Source: Plecoglossus altivelis
Lineage: Eukaryota > Chordata > Actinopteri > Osmeriformes > Plecoglossidae
Assembly: GCA_036571765.1 (NCBI GenBank)
Contig: BROE01000022.1
Span: forward strand, 18,781,864-18,845,863
Direction of reading: 5' to 3'
Length of the DNA stretch: 64,000 nt
Part shown: positions 36,201-49,015 of the stretch, in pieces
Layout: the number at the start of each line of letters is the position of its first letter
How positions within the stretch are numbered: the first letter of the stretch is position 1
The notes under the pieces: model-generated
The model's input: the letters and a program-made list of their open reading frames with translations, nothing else
What the model was told of the DNA's origin: nothing
The model's database searches: none
Translations under genes and position numbers: made by a program

Positions 36201-37429
36201 AAGACAAAGAGGTGCACAAACAACATCGGTGCTGGGTTGTCATCTTTCAGCAAATATGTTAAGTGTTGTCTTTCCTGCTTTTCATGTGAACAGCCAGAGA
36301 GACCCCTAGGGAAGAAGATGGATGCAAATAGAGCAAATCCCATCTCTCCTCAGAGCTCTCCCCCCTCCTCCTCCTCCTCCTTCATCTCTCTCTCCTTCTC
36401 TCCTTTTCTCCCTCCGTTCTTCGTCCTTCTCCCTCATGGCAGCTTGCTGTGTTATCTTTGTGCGTTCCTGCGTGCGTGGACGATCCCCTCAGTGATCTAA
36501 GTTGGGCTGCATTAGAAAGTGGAGGCAGGTGTCTGTTGCCACGCTGAAACGTGTTTGCTCTACTGCAAAGATGAAGGACCATGAAGCCTTGACACCCCCT
36601 GCCCCCCCACCCCTCCTCCTCCTCCTCTACCATCTCATTTAGACACAGGGATAGTCTTCCTGGATGCTTTTTTCTGTGTTCTGACTGACAGCATATGGCA
36701 CAGGCATTTTCTAAAATGCATGTGTCCGCTATCACTTGTGTTTTTTTATTCTAGATTAGTTTCCTTGTTCCCTCTTCTCACAGTCCTGTTTTCTTTTGAT
36801 ACGCCTGCACAAATACTCATTTTAGGTAATGGACCTGCATTTTTTAAGTGTATTTTTTTATTTAAAAAAAAACCTGGCTGTGGCGTATTTAATTGAGCCA
36901 ATGTTAGTTTTGTTAAATGTGTATGTATCTGGTTGATTAACTCACTGAAAGGGGTTTCAGCTTGCAAAAAGGCTTATATTACCGGCAGTGAGCACTAAAT
37001 CCCAAGCCCCTTAATTGTAAAAAAAAAAAAAAAATACGTGCAGTTCTGCTCCGAATCGTAACACATGATAGGATTTTTATTTTGTAATGTAATTTTTTTT
37101 ATAGATCTTCGTTTTATTCGGTCCATTGGGCATACTAAGTGACCAGTAATAGCCTGAAACGTCATAAGAATCCATTCAGTAATGGTAGTGAAATCAACTC
37201 ATGTTGCGTGTCTTTTGTGTGATTTCAGCCGTGTACGTCTTCTCACCTTCACATCCCTGCTTCTGGTCGTTTCAAACAAGGAGAAGCACGTTCCTTCACA
37301 TCTGCTTCAGTCAAGCCGCTCACCAGCCAGGAGTCCTACTAGGAACCTGATGGGGATTGGCTAGAATAGACCCTCCCAGGTGGACCAAACTAGGTTTAGC
37401 ACTAAGGCTTTTAATCTGGACTTGTAGGA

Positions 37430-37665
37430 GATTCATGGGCATTCATAGATTTGCTTCAGTAATTATCATACCCCCAGTGGCAGCAAGAGAGGCGTCTGCC
37501 TAAATCACTGATGTCCTCATTACACTGTTTACATTCTAATTAGACATGCCAAACTTTTGATTTCTAATGGCCGTAATGATCGGAGATTTTCTCCTCTTTA
37601 GTTCAAGGCTGACGGAGAAGTTATGCTGGGAGTACAGTCATGCTGGTGTGGCCTGCCACTAAAAC
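37430..37665. promoter_or_regulatory. Candidate conserved non-coding element in intron 2
   Basis: Unique AT-rich block with TCTAATTAGACATGCC at about 37534, CAGTAATTATCATACC at about 37457 and CCGTAATGATCGGAG at about 37570. Homeodomain cores are spaced along 200 bp without repeats. Judged by eye only. Confidence 0.35.
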
Positions 37666-38954
37666 ACATTTAGTCTTTTATGGCATATCTATTTAGTGTA
37701 TAGTTTCGTTTAATTCACTAAATACATCAGTTATTTGTTTTTACTTCAGTGCCTCCTTCATAAAAAACCATGTTCTTTCACTGCGTCACGATAACAACTT
37801 TCTTGAACTAAATGAGATAGCATGACATTGAACACTATTGTGCAACGAGATGCTGTTTAATAGTAAAAGCATGAAACTCTCAGTGGTGTCGATTTGAATG
37901 TTTTTCCAAGGACAAGAGGTTTCAGCAGCACATCCTGCGCCATCCTGCTGTCTGTGTGTCAGGCTTCCTCAGACAATGGGGGTCATTGGAAGGCATATCA
38001 AACACTTATATTTGTATTAATAAAATCCACAATTGTGATGGTTTCTTCATGATTGGAGACACCTCTCCAGTTTCTTCTGTGGCTCATTCTCTGTTGGAGT
38101 GTTGTAGCTTTCTGTTGACCAACCTTGGACAGCTGAGGTACTTTTCCCTGTCTCGCTTCAAGGTGTTCTCTTGCATGCGAGCTGGAGGTTTCCATCGGTT
38201 TCGTACACAATGATAAAAGAAAAACCATTTCTATTTGATTAGAAGTCCAGTTATGTTCACCTAACAGCATTTTCTGTGTGTTTCTGTGTTGCAACACAGT
38301 CCACCCTGCTCTCTGTGTTCTAAGCCTGTGGTTTCAACAAGCCTTTTCTGTGGGACCAGTAATCTTTTCTGTCTGACTAGCAATGTTTCATTGCTGGGAA
38401 AAACAGCTAAACTTATTTACACCAAAATCTGAGGGATTTTAAGACATAATTGAATCATTGTAATAAATGTACTGACTGGTTTCTGAGCTTTGAGAGGGTC
38501 TAGCCATTGTCTATAAACCCCTTTAATGGAACTGAAAAACATTGTTGGGTTTTACCAAACAGTAGTTCCCACAAAGAAGCAGAATATCTAGTTATCTGTG
38601 CTTTCTATAGAGTCAGTGATTATATAGTTATTCAGTCATTATAGTTTCGTCCTCATGTTATGATACAGGTTTTATCTGTTCCAGTTAAGTTACACCATGA
38701 TAATAAAATGCTATTGTGCATTTCTCAAGAACATAAATAGTCACAATGTTTTGGCAGCTTTCTACTGCCATGGAAACCATTCTGGAATGATGAATGGAGT
38801 CGTCATGTCGACTGGCTAATTGTCTCAAATTGATATTTTGATGTTCCACTAAAGATCACATGAAAGAAGTCAGATCTTAATTAGAAAGATGATCAGAGGA
38901 GATGCAAGCTATCAGTGCTCCTCGCCACGTTCCCAGTGATTCATTCATCCTTCA

Positions 38955-38995
38955 CGGGGCCGGGGGGCTGGGGGGCTGGCAGGTTGGCTGGGGGC
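38955..38995 (+). other. Potential G-quadruplex
   Basis: Runs GGGGCCGGGGGGCTGGGGGG followed within 25 bases by GGGGG meet the usual four-run pattern with short loops on the plus strand, which is the non-template strand of fign. Confidence 0.6.
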
Positions 38996-39059
38996 CAGCC
39001 CAGCTCTGCCAGAGGGGAAACCTTGAGCCAGGGACGGGGACAGACAGGAGGAGAGGATG

Positions 39060-39350
39060 GGGGGTGAGGTCTTTTTGTGGGGAGAGGTCTGTCTGTGGGG
39101 TGAGGTCTGTCTGTGGGGAGAGGTCTGTCTGGGGGGTGGAGAGTGAGGTCAGTGTGGGGGGCGCAGTCTGTCTGTGGGGAAAGGTCTGTCTGTGGGGTGC
39201 AGTCTGTCTGTGGGGAAAGGTCTGTCTGTGGGGTGCAGTCTGTCTGTGGGGAGAGTCTGTCTGGGGGGTGGGAGAGTGAGGTCTGTTAGGGGGTGAGGTC
39301 TGTTAGGGGGGTGAGGTCTGTCTCTGGGGTGAGGTCTGTTTCGGGGGTGA
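39060..39350. repeat. 18-bp G-rich minisatellite GTCTGTCTGTGGGG
   Basis: About 15 irregular copies of a unit near 18 bp, GGTCTGTCTGTGGGG plus TGA/AGA/TGCA/AAA variants. G runs of four or more recur, continuing the G-rich strand bias of the quadruplex-like sequence to the left. Confidence 0.9.
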
Positions 39351-39974
39351 AGTCTGAGAGTAAAAAGGAGAGGAAGGAATGCACAAGCTAGGGGAGAAAA
39401 CGTGAACGTTATAATTTCGTCAACGTAAAAGAGAGAGAAAAAGAGAGGTGAAAGAGGAGAGAAGGAGATGCGTGTAAACTGCCCTGGAAGTAGAGGGCGT
39501 GAGGCAGCGTCAGGGCCAGGGTGATGTCTCCACAGCAGTAAGGGCTAGCCTGACTGAGTGCTACCGACCACATCCGTGGCAGATGGAGGATGTTAGCAGC
39601 TAATGATGCTACATGGTATGGTTACTTCATTCTACCCCAGAGGAATGGGCTCTGTCTGTTAGATATATTGTCTGTTAGATGTATTGGAAGGGTTCAGCTT
39701 ATAGAGTCTCACGCTCAAATTTGCTATTCTCTTACAGTTCAGTGCAAACAGCGCAGTTGTCTGTAATCCTATTAAGCAAACAATTGTACGGTCTACTTTG
39801 TAAGGAGGTAAACGTCATTAATCATATTTATAAGATGTGTAATCTGTTTCTATTTCAAAAACAATTTGAGTGTGCCTGGTGTGTTTGAGCTGGTTAGCCA
39901 GTTAAAGAGGGTTGTTTTGCGTGTGGCCTATTTGACAGTCCCTGTCATTGTCCACATGGAATACGATTAATTTA

Positions 39975-40135
39975 AAATGGAAAAGAGAAGGGAGAGAGGG
40001 AGAGAAAGACAGAGAGAGAGCGAAAGAGGGAGCGAGACAGAGAGAGAGAAAGACAGAGCGAGAGAGAGAGCAAGAGAGAGCGAGACAGAGAGAGATAGAA
40101 AGAGAGAGAGAGAAAGCGAGAGAGAGAGAGAGAAT

Positions 40136-40168
<33 letters not shown>

Positions 40169-40217
40169 CGAGAGAGAGCTAGACAAAGAGAGAGAGCGAG
40201 AGAGAGAGAGAGAGAAT

Positions 40218-40267
<50 letters not shown>

Positions 40268-40270
40268 AAA
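39975..40270. repeat. GA microsatellite
   Basis: Nearly 300 bp of GAGAGA with AGACAGAG, GCGAGAG and AATGAGAG interruptions. Open frames on both strands (Arg/Glu and Ser/Leu) are artefacts. Confidence 0.95.
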
Positions 40271-42594
40271 GAGTTCTCCTCACAAGGAGTTGAACATCAT
40301 CCTGAAGCTTTATGAGGGTCGACACTTATTCTTTTGTGTTCATTATCAGGAAATCACCTCAGGGAGTTCTGTTGACTTAGCATTGGGCTAAAATAGCTGT
40401 TATAGAGTGCCCGTCCACAGCCTGTGTTCACGCCCTCTGGAGAGGGGGTGCTGGAAATACCAAATCGCAGTTTCGCTGAGAAACGCTTATCATTGTTTTA
40501 ATTCTTCCTTTTTCGTCAAAGGGAAACTAGTCAGCTAAAGCCTACAATGGCTGCAGAGCACGGCTGCAGGCTGCAGGCTGCAGGCTGCTTCCCAGACTAA
40601 GCGGTGCTAGATGTCAGAGAGAAAGTGAAAAGGGACAAAAGGTGGAAATGCCTTGTTTCGTAGACTTCTCACTTATATATGCATTTACATGCGGTTGTTA
40701 GTGACTGGAAACGGGCTCATATGACTGGTGTTGAATCTGAGTCCTCAAGCTTAGCTTGAGGTCAGGGCAGTGACACTACAGCTAACCTTTTATTGGTCAT
40801 CCTAGGTCAGACTCATTATGCTGCTTGTGTTAAACCTTCCAGCAGGATGGTGCTGGAAGGAGAGGAAAACCTATGGAAACAGAAATAAACCACATTATCA
40901 CTCAGGTTTTTTTTTTTACAGTTAACAAACGTACAATATCAACGGAAAAAGAAAAGAATCACATTAAGCAACAAAAAATGTTGTTTGCCTTCAAGTTTTA
41001 TTAAATCATTTCTATATTTATGGAGCACAAGAGAGATTTTCTATCTGGCGACTTGGCGCATGCGAATGTGCTGTAGAGCGCGAGGTCCAAGCGATCCCAG
41101 GCTAGTGTGCTCTCACACTGTTTAAGCTTTCCCCTGGGTATGCTGCTCTGTCATTTCCATTATTCATTAGAGAAACTTCCGTGTAGTGTGCTGAGGCTAG
41201 AGGGGTGAAAAATAATTTTGTGCCTGACGAAAATGTATGTAGAGCAAAGGCCCAGTTTTCTGTTCGGTCTCGGGTGTCCTGGGAGTGTTGGTGCTGCGGA
41301 GATGTGGGAACGTTTAGACAGGGGGGACAGTGTGCGTGGCAGCAGGTCTGTGTGTGTGTGTGTTCTGCATGAGTGTATTCAGTGCGTGCGCATATTTTCT
41401 GTGTGTGTTTTCAGTGCGTGTGATACGAGGGGGGGAGGGAGGGAGGTGTCTATCAGTCTGTCACCAGGCTTTAATGTGGATCCCTAGAGGTACCTGTGGG
41501 AGTCTCGTTCAGCACCCAGTGAGCCTCCACTGGTGGCCGAATGGTGACCACCGCTTCGCAGTGAGAGGGAAAGTGTCATTGTCTGTATGTAGACTAGTGA
41601 CAGATGACTGGAGACACGAAGCCTGTGGACACCAGGGCTACTAGCTCTGCTGTCTCCCTCTCCTCAACCTCAGCCCTCAGAGAGAAAACATCACATTTCA
41701 AACCGGCGCTGAATACATTGACAAACAAGTCAAAGATATGAATAAAAAGGATGCAAATCATTTGGCATGAGGACAAGACTCGCATGCTGTGTGGAGCGGT
41801 TGAGCCGCTCTTTCAAAGAACATTGCCAATAATTGCAAAAGAGTGAAGAGTTTGGCTGTGCTGCGCTCCAGGCTGTCCGGGGTCAGAGGTCACGCAGGTC
41901 ACTGTTACAACCCTCACTCTGGAAAACCGAGGCTGTGATGTCATCGGGCTGCGGAGAGTCTGTATCTCAGACTAGCGGCTCCACATGTGAAAGCTGACCT
42001 CAGATGTTTGAAACTCGCAGGGCTCCCTCTTGGTTGCTGTTATTTCATGCATACCCAAATGAAGGAGCAGTGTGATCGCCTCGTGAACGCTACACCGGCG
42101 TACTTAGTGGGGCTGTTGACTATTCATCAAGGGAGCTCCCACCAGCCAGGAGCGGAGCTGCACAGTATTATGTTCACAGTCCCGCCGTAGAACCACGACT
42201 GGAAACAAATACATCAGGAATATGTTTAAAAATCAACAACAGCAAAAAGCAGCAGATAGTGCTGGTGGGCTCACGGTGTGTTCTGTAGCCATTGGTTATT
42301 GTGGTCGTCTGGGGTCTGTTTGCCGTTGGTTAGCCCGCTTCCTGTTGTGCGTGGATTTCATGTGGGGAAGCAGAACGGTGAATGATAGATCCTCGTGTGT
42401 TGATTCCTCTCCCTAGCTGGAAAGAAATAAAGAATCTATCAGTGCTGATTAGATCCGTCACCTCTGAGCATGTCCACCGCTGTTTATCCTCAACTCCTAG
42501 CAGCACTGTTGTGCTATTCCTGGGTTGCAGTAATGCCTGGAGCCAATTCACATTTGAGGAATGGCTGACCTTAGGTTGTGTATATTGATGAGTG

Positions 42595-42685
42595 GGATTT
42601 GTTTCGTAATAGAATTGTGTCTAATTAATTAGCTTTTAATTGGGAGAACTCAGAGCATGCAAATGCAGCACTTTCAGGTTCAACT
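42595..42685. promoter_or_regulatory. Candidate homeodomain/POU element
   Basis: TAATTAATTA at 42622-42631, a further TTTTAATTGG at about 42634 and a perfect octamer ATGCAAAT at 42657-42664 lie within 45 bp. This spacing is typical of enhancers bound by homeodomain and POU factors. No functional evidence is available. Confidence 0.4.
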
Positions 42686-43164
42686 GTTAGTGAAAGGACA
42701 AGTAACTATACCCCTATGTCCGTTTAATGAGATGTGTTCGCTGCTGTGTCTTTGTTTAGAACGTAACTCCAACTGTTCAAAAATCATCGGAGTGTTGATA
42801 CTGCTACAGTAACGCTGACAATTTGAGAGAGAAAATTATCAGTATTTTACCACATCTCTAATGCATTACATCTAAGTACAACATCTACACTGAACATTTA
42901 TTACACACTTGTCACAAGTCATCTTCTATTCGATTTTTTAACGAGGCAGTTTTTTTGTCTAAAGCATAAAAATCTTGCTACACCAGTAACCATTTCTCGC
43001 TCGTTTCAGCGTTTCACAAAAGAATGTTCTGAGCCTTTTTTTCCAGCCGACTTTCCTTCTTGCCTCGTTTCTTTCAAATGGCCGAAGTCTTGGAGAGTTG
43101 TCTCCCCTCTCATCAGTTCTGCCCACACATCTTGCAGGGGTGAACCCAGTTGGCCGCGCGCCAC

Positions 43165-43235
43165 CCATCGCCCAATCAGCACCTCACAGCTAACGGCTGC
43201 CATTCCTGCCTATTAGACTGACCAATGAGCTGAGA
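43165..43235. promoter_or_regulatory. Paired CCAAT boxes in a GC-richer patch
   Basis: GCCCAATCAGC (43171) and GACCAATGAGC (43220) lie 50 bp apart in the same orientation, just downstream of a CpG-containing stretch (TTGGCCGCGCGCCACCCATC). The arrangement suits NF-Y binding and a possible alternative promoter inside fign intron 2. No exon is identified. Confidence 0.25.
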
Positions 43236-43621
43236 GCTGGGGGAGATGTAAACCAAGAGGTACCAATACCGCCCTTGTTATACAGTATATGCTGCTTTTT
43301 TAATACGGTAAATACACACTTGTTAGAGACCAAGGGTACATTACTGCATCGGTTAGACTGTCTGTAGGTTAACTTACCATTATGCCTGCGAAGAGATGAA
43401 TATTGATAAAGCAACTGTACACAGTTGTCAAGGTCTCAAGGACTTTTGAAGGAGACACACAGAAAGTGTTTTCCTGGAGACGAGAGCGTTGTGTTTCCAC
43501 GGTGCTCTGTGCTCGTCAGCCAGCAAGCTGCTTGTTTCTCATTTGTCCTCATTTGCTTAGTGAAAGTCTTTAGTGTCTCTGTTGTTTAAAACAGGCTGGG
43601 ATGACAGCTGGAGGCATGCAA

Positions 43622-44578
43622 ACTCCCTGTCATCAGAGACAGCCTCATCAGAGACGGCCTCCTCAGAGACAGCCTCCTCAGAGACAGCCTCATCAGAGAC
43701 AGCCTTATCAGAGACAGCCTCATCAGAGACAGCCTTATCAGAGACAGCCTCTTCAGAGACAGCCTCTGACAGCCTTATCAGAGACGGCCTCCTCAGAGAC
43801 AGCCTCCTCAGAGACAGCCTTATCAGAGACAGCCTCTTCAGAGACAGCCTCTGACAGCCTCTTCAGAGACAGCCTCATCAGAGACAGCCTTATCAGAGAC
43901 AGCCTCATCAGAGACAGCCTTATCAGAGACAGCCTCTTCAGAGACAGCCTTATCAGAGACAGCCTCATCAGAGACAGCCTTATCAGAGACAGCCTCTGAC
44001 AGCCTCTTCAGAGACAGCCTCATCAGAGACAGCCTTATCAGAGACAGCCTCATCAGAGACAGCCTCTTCAGAGACAGCCTCATCAGAGACAGCCTCACCA
44101 GAGAGCCTATTCAGAGACAGCCTCCTTAGAGACAGCCTCTTCAGAGACAGCCTCCTTAGAGACAGCCTCCTCAGAGACAGCCTCCTTAGAGACAGCCTCC
44201 TTAGAGACAGCCTCATCAGAGACATCCTCTTCTGAGACAGCCTCTTCAGAGACAGCCTCAGACAGCCTTGCCAGAGAGAGCCTTATCAGAGACAGCCTCA
44301 CCAGAGACAGCCTCACCAGAGACAGCCTCATCAGAGACAGCCTCACCAGAGACAGCCTTATCAGAGACAGCCTCACCAGAGACAGCCTCTTCAGAGACAG
44401 CCTTATCAGAGACAGCCTCTTCAGAGACAGCCTTATCAGAGACGGCCTCTTCAGAGACAGCCTCAGATAGCCTCTTCAGGGACAGCCTCTTCAGAGACAG
44501 CCTCAGACAGCCTCAACAGAGACAGCCTCAACAGAGACAGCCTCACCAGAGACAGCCTCACCAGAGACAGCACACCTC
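43622..44578. repeat. 15-bp minisatellite AGAGACAGCCTCATC
   Basis: About 60 copies of the 15-bp unit AGAGACAGCCTCATC. The last codon-sized block varies among CATC, TTATC, CTTC, CACC and CCTT, and some copies are shortened to CTGACAGCC. The shortened copies shift the register by 9 bp and break the array into blocks. The 15-bp period keeps frames open on both strands. I treat these frames as artefacts. Confidence 0.97.
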
Positions 44579-45404
44579 CAGGCTGTCTGAGACCCTACAG
44601 TACAGACAGTTAAAGTACATTGGGACTGGTGTCATACTACTGGCATCAGTAGTAGGTAAAGTAGTAGTCGTAGTAGAAAAGAACAGCTGCAGCCATACAT
44701 TTCATGACGTGTTTAGCTGAACAGAGGGACCCAGGCAGTTACCGTAGTGACCATATCCACAACGCTCTGGACATATCCAGCTCTGTATAATGTGTGTCGG
44801 TGGGCGAACCAATCTCCTGGACAAGTCTCTCCTTGTAAAGGGGCTCCCCTTGAAACTTTTACGATCGCACTTCAGTAACTTTATTACAGTATAGCGGAGA
44901 GATTTCTATTTCATATTGACCTAAAATTGCCTCGGTTGTCTCATTTCACCTTTTGTTCGGCCTGTGTTGCAGAAGTGACCTTGCAACAGCTCAGTCAATA
45001 GTCACCATTGAAGGCTTCAGGGAGAGAAGTTAGCTGTGGTCACAGACAATGTTCCTTTAGGTCAGGTCAGCTGAATCAGATCTTTTCAATTACAGTTCCT
45101 TTCCACCCTTTAATTGTTGTAAAGCAAAGACAGTAATTGAGTAAAACAAAAGACAGTGGATAAAAAAGAAATGAAACCCAAAGAGTTGAAGGGGTCTGTG
45201 ATTTAATCGATGGCTGCAAAGTTCTTTCCTTGCTGAAGGTACATTTCCAGTCACTGTTTTGTAGTTCGTTTTCAGATTGAAACTGCTCTTTCTCATTGTC
45301 AGATGATAAGATCAGTCAAACTGGGCCTTCCTTTCCTTTTTGGCTGAAATTAGACCCGCTCAGGAAGGAAGATGAGAGTGCTTCTGGCAGAAGGAAAGAT
45401 GAGT

Positions 45405-45605
45405 TAGCAGTGTGGCGCTACACAGATCAGTGTGGAGATGAGTTAGCAACTACACAGGTCAGTGTGTGGAGATGAATTAGCAGCTACACAGGTCAGTGTG
45501 TGGAGATGAGTTAGCGACTACACAGGTCAGTGTGTGGAGATGAGTTAGCAGCTACACAGGTCAGTGTGTGGAGATGAGTTAGCGACTACAACAGATCAGT
45601 GTGTG
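45405..45605. repeat. 34-bp minisatellite
   Basis: About five to six copies of a 34-bp unit, AGATGAGTTAGCGACTACAC followed by AGGTCAGTGTGTGG. Variants are GCAGC/GCGAC. Confidence 0.93.
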
Positions 45606-47606
45606 GCTGATGTCCGGCTGAGAGGAAGGGGGAAGAAGGCAGGGTGGGGGGAGGGCACCAGGGATGTCTGCCTTAGTATGGGAGAGTGTGTGTTGTGTTT
45701 GCTGAGAACCCAACAAAGATACGACATACCCTCCTGTAGTCCAGCAGCGGCGATGAAACGTTGTAGGAATTCAGACGACTGCAGCAGAAACGTCTGTCAT
45801 CGACAGAGCAACAACAGGGGCTTGGGTTTAGAAATTCTGTTGCGAAACATTTTTCACACCGGAGACGACAAACTGTGCAACTGCGCTGTGCTGCTGTGTT
45901 TGGAAGCTGTCATGTCAGTCGTTTCGGTTGTGTTTCAACATTCGGTGTTCAGCGCGGTGTGCTTGGAGACGCAGGGCCATAGCTGCCAGACGGCAAGCCC
46001 TGGTCAAGCTTCACGCCGCGTCTTGTAAACAACAATCCATACACACTTTCCTGTGACCCGAAGTTCTGCATCAGCCGTCTGTCCTCAGGAATCAGATGAT
46101 CATTACTGAGGATTTCCTTCCTGTCCAGCAGTTCCAGCCTGTGCTGGGATGGAATGGGTGAAAGTGTAAAGTAATAACAGCAGTGATTCGACCCAGTGAA
46201 CAAGGTAATCTGTTCATTTCCAATGGGGCTGAGCCTATTGGTTTGTAAATGGGATGAAGAGCTGCCGGTGTCATTAAGCTGTTGCAGCACAGTCAAAATC
46301 AGATGAGAGATGAATGTGATAAAGTCCTACCACAATTCTCTATTTCCTCCAGGCCATTTCTCCCCTGGGCAGTTCAGAGCTTGCTTCAGTGGGGCAGCCT
46401 TTGGGGATGGACTGGGGAGGTGGAGGGACTTTTGGGAATGCTTGTGTTGGGGAGAGAGTGGGGGGTTTTGGTCAATGAGCCTTCATGTAGCAAGGTCGCA
46501 GTCCTCCTCTCCTCTCCTTTGAAGTGTGTAAGCGATCCCAGGAGAGACAGAGGAAGGGTCCTCCAGCAGAGTTTAAGACTGCAAACCTCTGCTTTACTCC
46601 TGCAGCTCTCTGTGGAAGTCAAGGAAGACCCGTTGAACCACCTGAAGGCAGTCTGGTAGCTAATAAGACCTCTGAGTGTTCATCAGCATTGTGCTGCTAC
46701 ACTGTCTACCTGTTGTGGTGGCAAGTCTATTACACTCGGTAGGAGGGAACATGACCCCAGTGTGGGTGTGGTGATGGGAGAGGAGGGATACCTTAGATCA
46801 GAGCAGAGGAGGGTTCCACGGCTCCAGGCTTAATGAGCGTCACTGGAACAGAGACGACAGCACAGACATGCTCTTAAATCGCCTCATGACAAGGCAAAAG
46901 AGACGATGCAAGACTGTCACATCTCTAGAAGCCTAAAAAGCTCCGTTTATAGTGTTAATCTAATATGGGAAGTGTATGCAGGAGTCATGGACTGGGCCTG
47001 GATAGACACTCATAGAGTAAGATGAACACTGCTGCTGTTAAAGTAACTATTTGAAATGTACATTCAAGTCAATCAACAACCAGATTTTTTTAGGGTCCTG
47101 GGTCACATCAACTGTAAGTGTAATTTTTTCTATTTAGTTCAGTTATGTTTTACTGAATGTAACTCGTATCTCAATATAAAGAACTTTGATCAATTAAATA
47201 AAATGTGCTTGTTGCTGGATTTTCCAGCTTTTATCCATGCCTGTTTCAAACGCTCATATACAGCCACACATCTTGCTGTTTTACATGGCTTAGAACATCT
47301 TATAACTTTACAGGCTTCAGTGAGTTTGTGTACAGATGACAGATCAATACTGCTAGAGCTGTGCTAGTCCAGATGCTAGCTTAGCTAGGTCTCTCCTGGG
47401 AATATCTCCCTAGTTCCTTGGAAGCAGGCTAGTTTAGAGACTCATCTGTGCTATCTTCACCAACACTCTCCTCTTTCATGTGGATTCCATAGTGGGTATA
47501 GCTCTCCAACATGTTGGCCAAAGTACAAATGTGAGGCCAGGAAAAAGTTCCAGCTGTGCTGGATGTATGGATGGGAAAAAACGGAAATAGGCGCCTACAC
47601 ACAAAC

Positions 47607-47632
47607 ACAATGTGAGAATGTGTGTGTGCACA

Positions 47633-47667
<35 letters not shown>

Positions 47668-47964
47668 GTGAGAATGTGTGTGTGCACACCACACACACAC
47701 ACGCGCGCACACACATACACACACCGCACACACACACACACACGCGCGCGCACACACACACACATACACACACCCCACACACACACACACACAGACACAC
47801 CACACAGACACACACACACTTACACACACACAGACACACACACACAGACACACACACACACCACACACACACGCACGCACACACCACACACACACACCCC
47901 ACACACACACCACACACACAAATCGCACACACACACACCCCACACACACACATTCTCACATTGT
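47607..47964. repeat. CA-rich array bounded by a 22-nt inverted repeat
   Basis: A CA microsatellite with CACG, CATA and CAGA interruptions. The 22-nt sequence ACAATGTGAGAATGTGTGTG+TG occurs at 47607-47628 and again at 47663-47684. Its exact reverse complement closes the array at 47943-47964. The element can therefore fold as a long hairpin. Confidence 0.9.
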
Positions 47965-48410
47965 TACATCACTTCATTTTGCGCAGCGTCGAGCAGCTCC
48001 TGATGGGTTTGGTGTTTAGTGTTCTGCAGTGTAACCGTTGGCAACTTGGAATGCAAGCTTCTCTTAAACTAGGCCCATGAGCCTATAGAGGCTGATGAAA
48101 CAGGCCAAGTGGTACCCCTGTATGTGTAGGAGATTTACATAATGACAATGATTCATCTCTCCACCATGGGACTGATGCAGAGGTCATAATGTATGCTGTA
48201 CTTTATGGAGGTATAGAAATCTGTGAAATAGCCACAAAGTTAAGTGTGGAAAACCGAGGGGGAAATGGGATGTAATGTTACTGTGTGTTTGTCAGGAGAG
48301 TTGAACAAGTGTGAAGATGGTGCTCGTGTTTCCTACTTCTTTCCCTGAACATGAAGGATGGAGAGGGTGTAGCTGACCAACAGGCACTAGCGTCTGTCTG
48401 CAGCTGCAGT

Positions 48411-48478
48411 GCTGCAGCACATCGGCTGCAGACACATCGGCTGCAGACACATCGGCTGCAGACACATCGGCTGCAGAC
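48411..48478. repeat. 15-bp GCAGACACATCGGCT repeat
   Basis: Four to five copies of the 15-bp unit containing CTGCAG palindromes, preceded by CTGCAGCTGCAGTGCTGCAG. Confidence 0.9.
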
Positions 48479-48689
48479 TGGTCTCATACTGACCGGCACA
48501 CGCACGACTACATTATGATGTCAGATGTAGCAGATCAGGACGTAGAGTTTATCGTTCAGAGGGATGGGAATGTGCTTTTAGATTTATTATCATTTCGACG
48601 CCACTTTTACTTTTGAATGTTTCTTCTGGCTTGAGTGATGAAGTGATTAGAACTAAAGTCTGTGACTGACTATTAACGCTTCAATTGCG

Positions 48690-49015
48690 TATTCTTCTAA
48701 ATGATCTTTTGGGTTTGTTATTTAGGATTCCAATCATTATGAGAGTCTTTGTTGCTTACACATCTAATGGGCTGGTCTCCATGAAATTAGGCACTTGAAA
48801 ATGATTATTGCAATATAAGATAATGGATAGCCATTACGTTCCCTGCTGGCATGTGCACACACATTGTGTGCGCTTGAAATACGACGCAGGCCCTGTAAGT
48901 ACTGTACCAACCACTTAATATCAGAAAATCACTGTGTGTGATGATTTATAATTACCACAATGCGTGTTGTGTCTTGCTTATTGGCTCAATAATGAGCTTG
49001 TTTTCTTTGTTCTAA
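48690..49015. promoter_or_regulatory. Candidate conserved non-coding element in intron 2
   Basis: AT-rich unique block with TTATTTAGGATTCCAATCATT at about 48718, a GCAATATAAGATAATGGATA segment and CAATAATGAGCTTG at about 48987. No repeats or coding potential. Judged by eye only. Confidence 0.25.

Noticed and set aside
37485..37515. GCGTCTGCCTAAATCA resembling a V-type SINE core
   Set aside because: The preceding TTTGGATAA portion is absent and there is an inserted base. A chance match is more likely.
47429..48080. Cys/Val and His/Thr-rich open frames
   Set aside because: Translations of the CA microsatellite.
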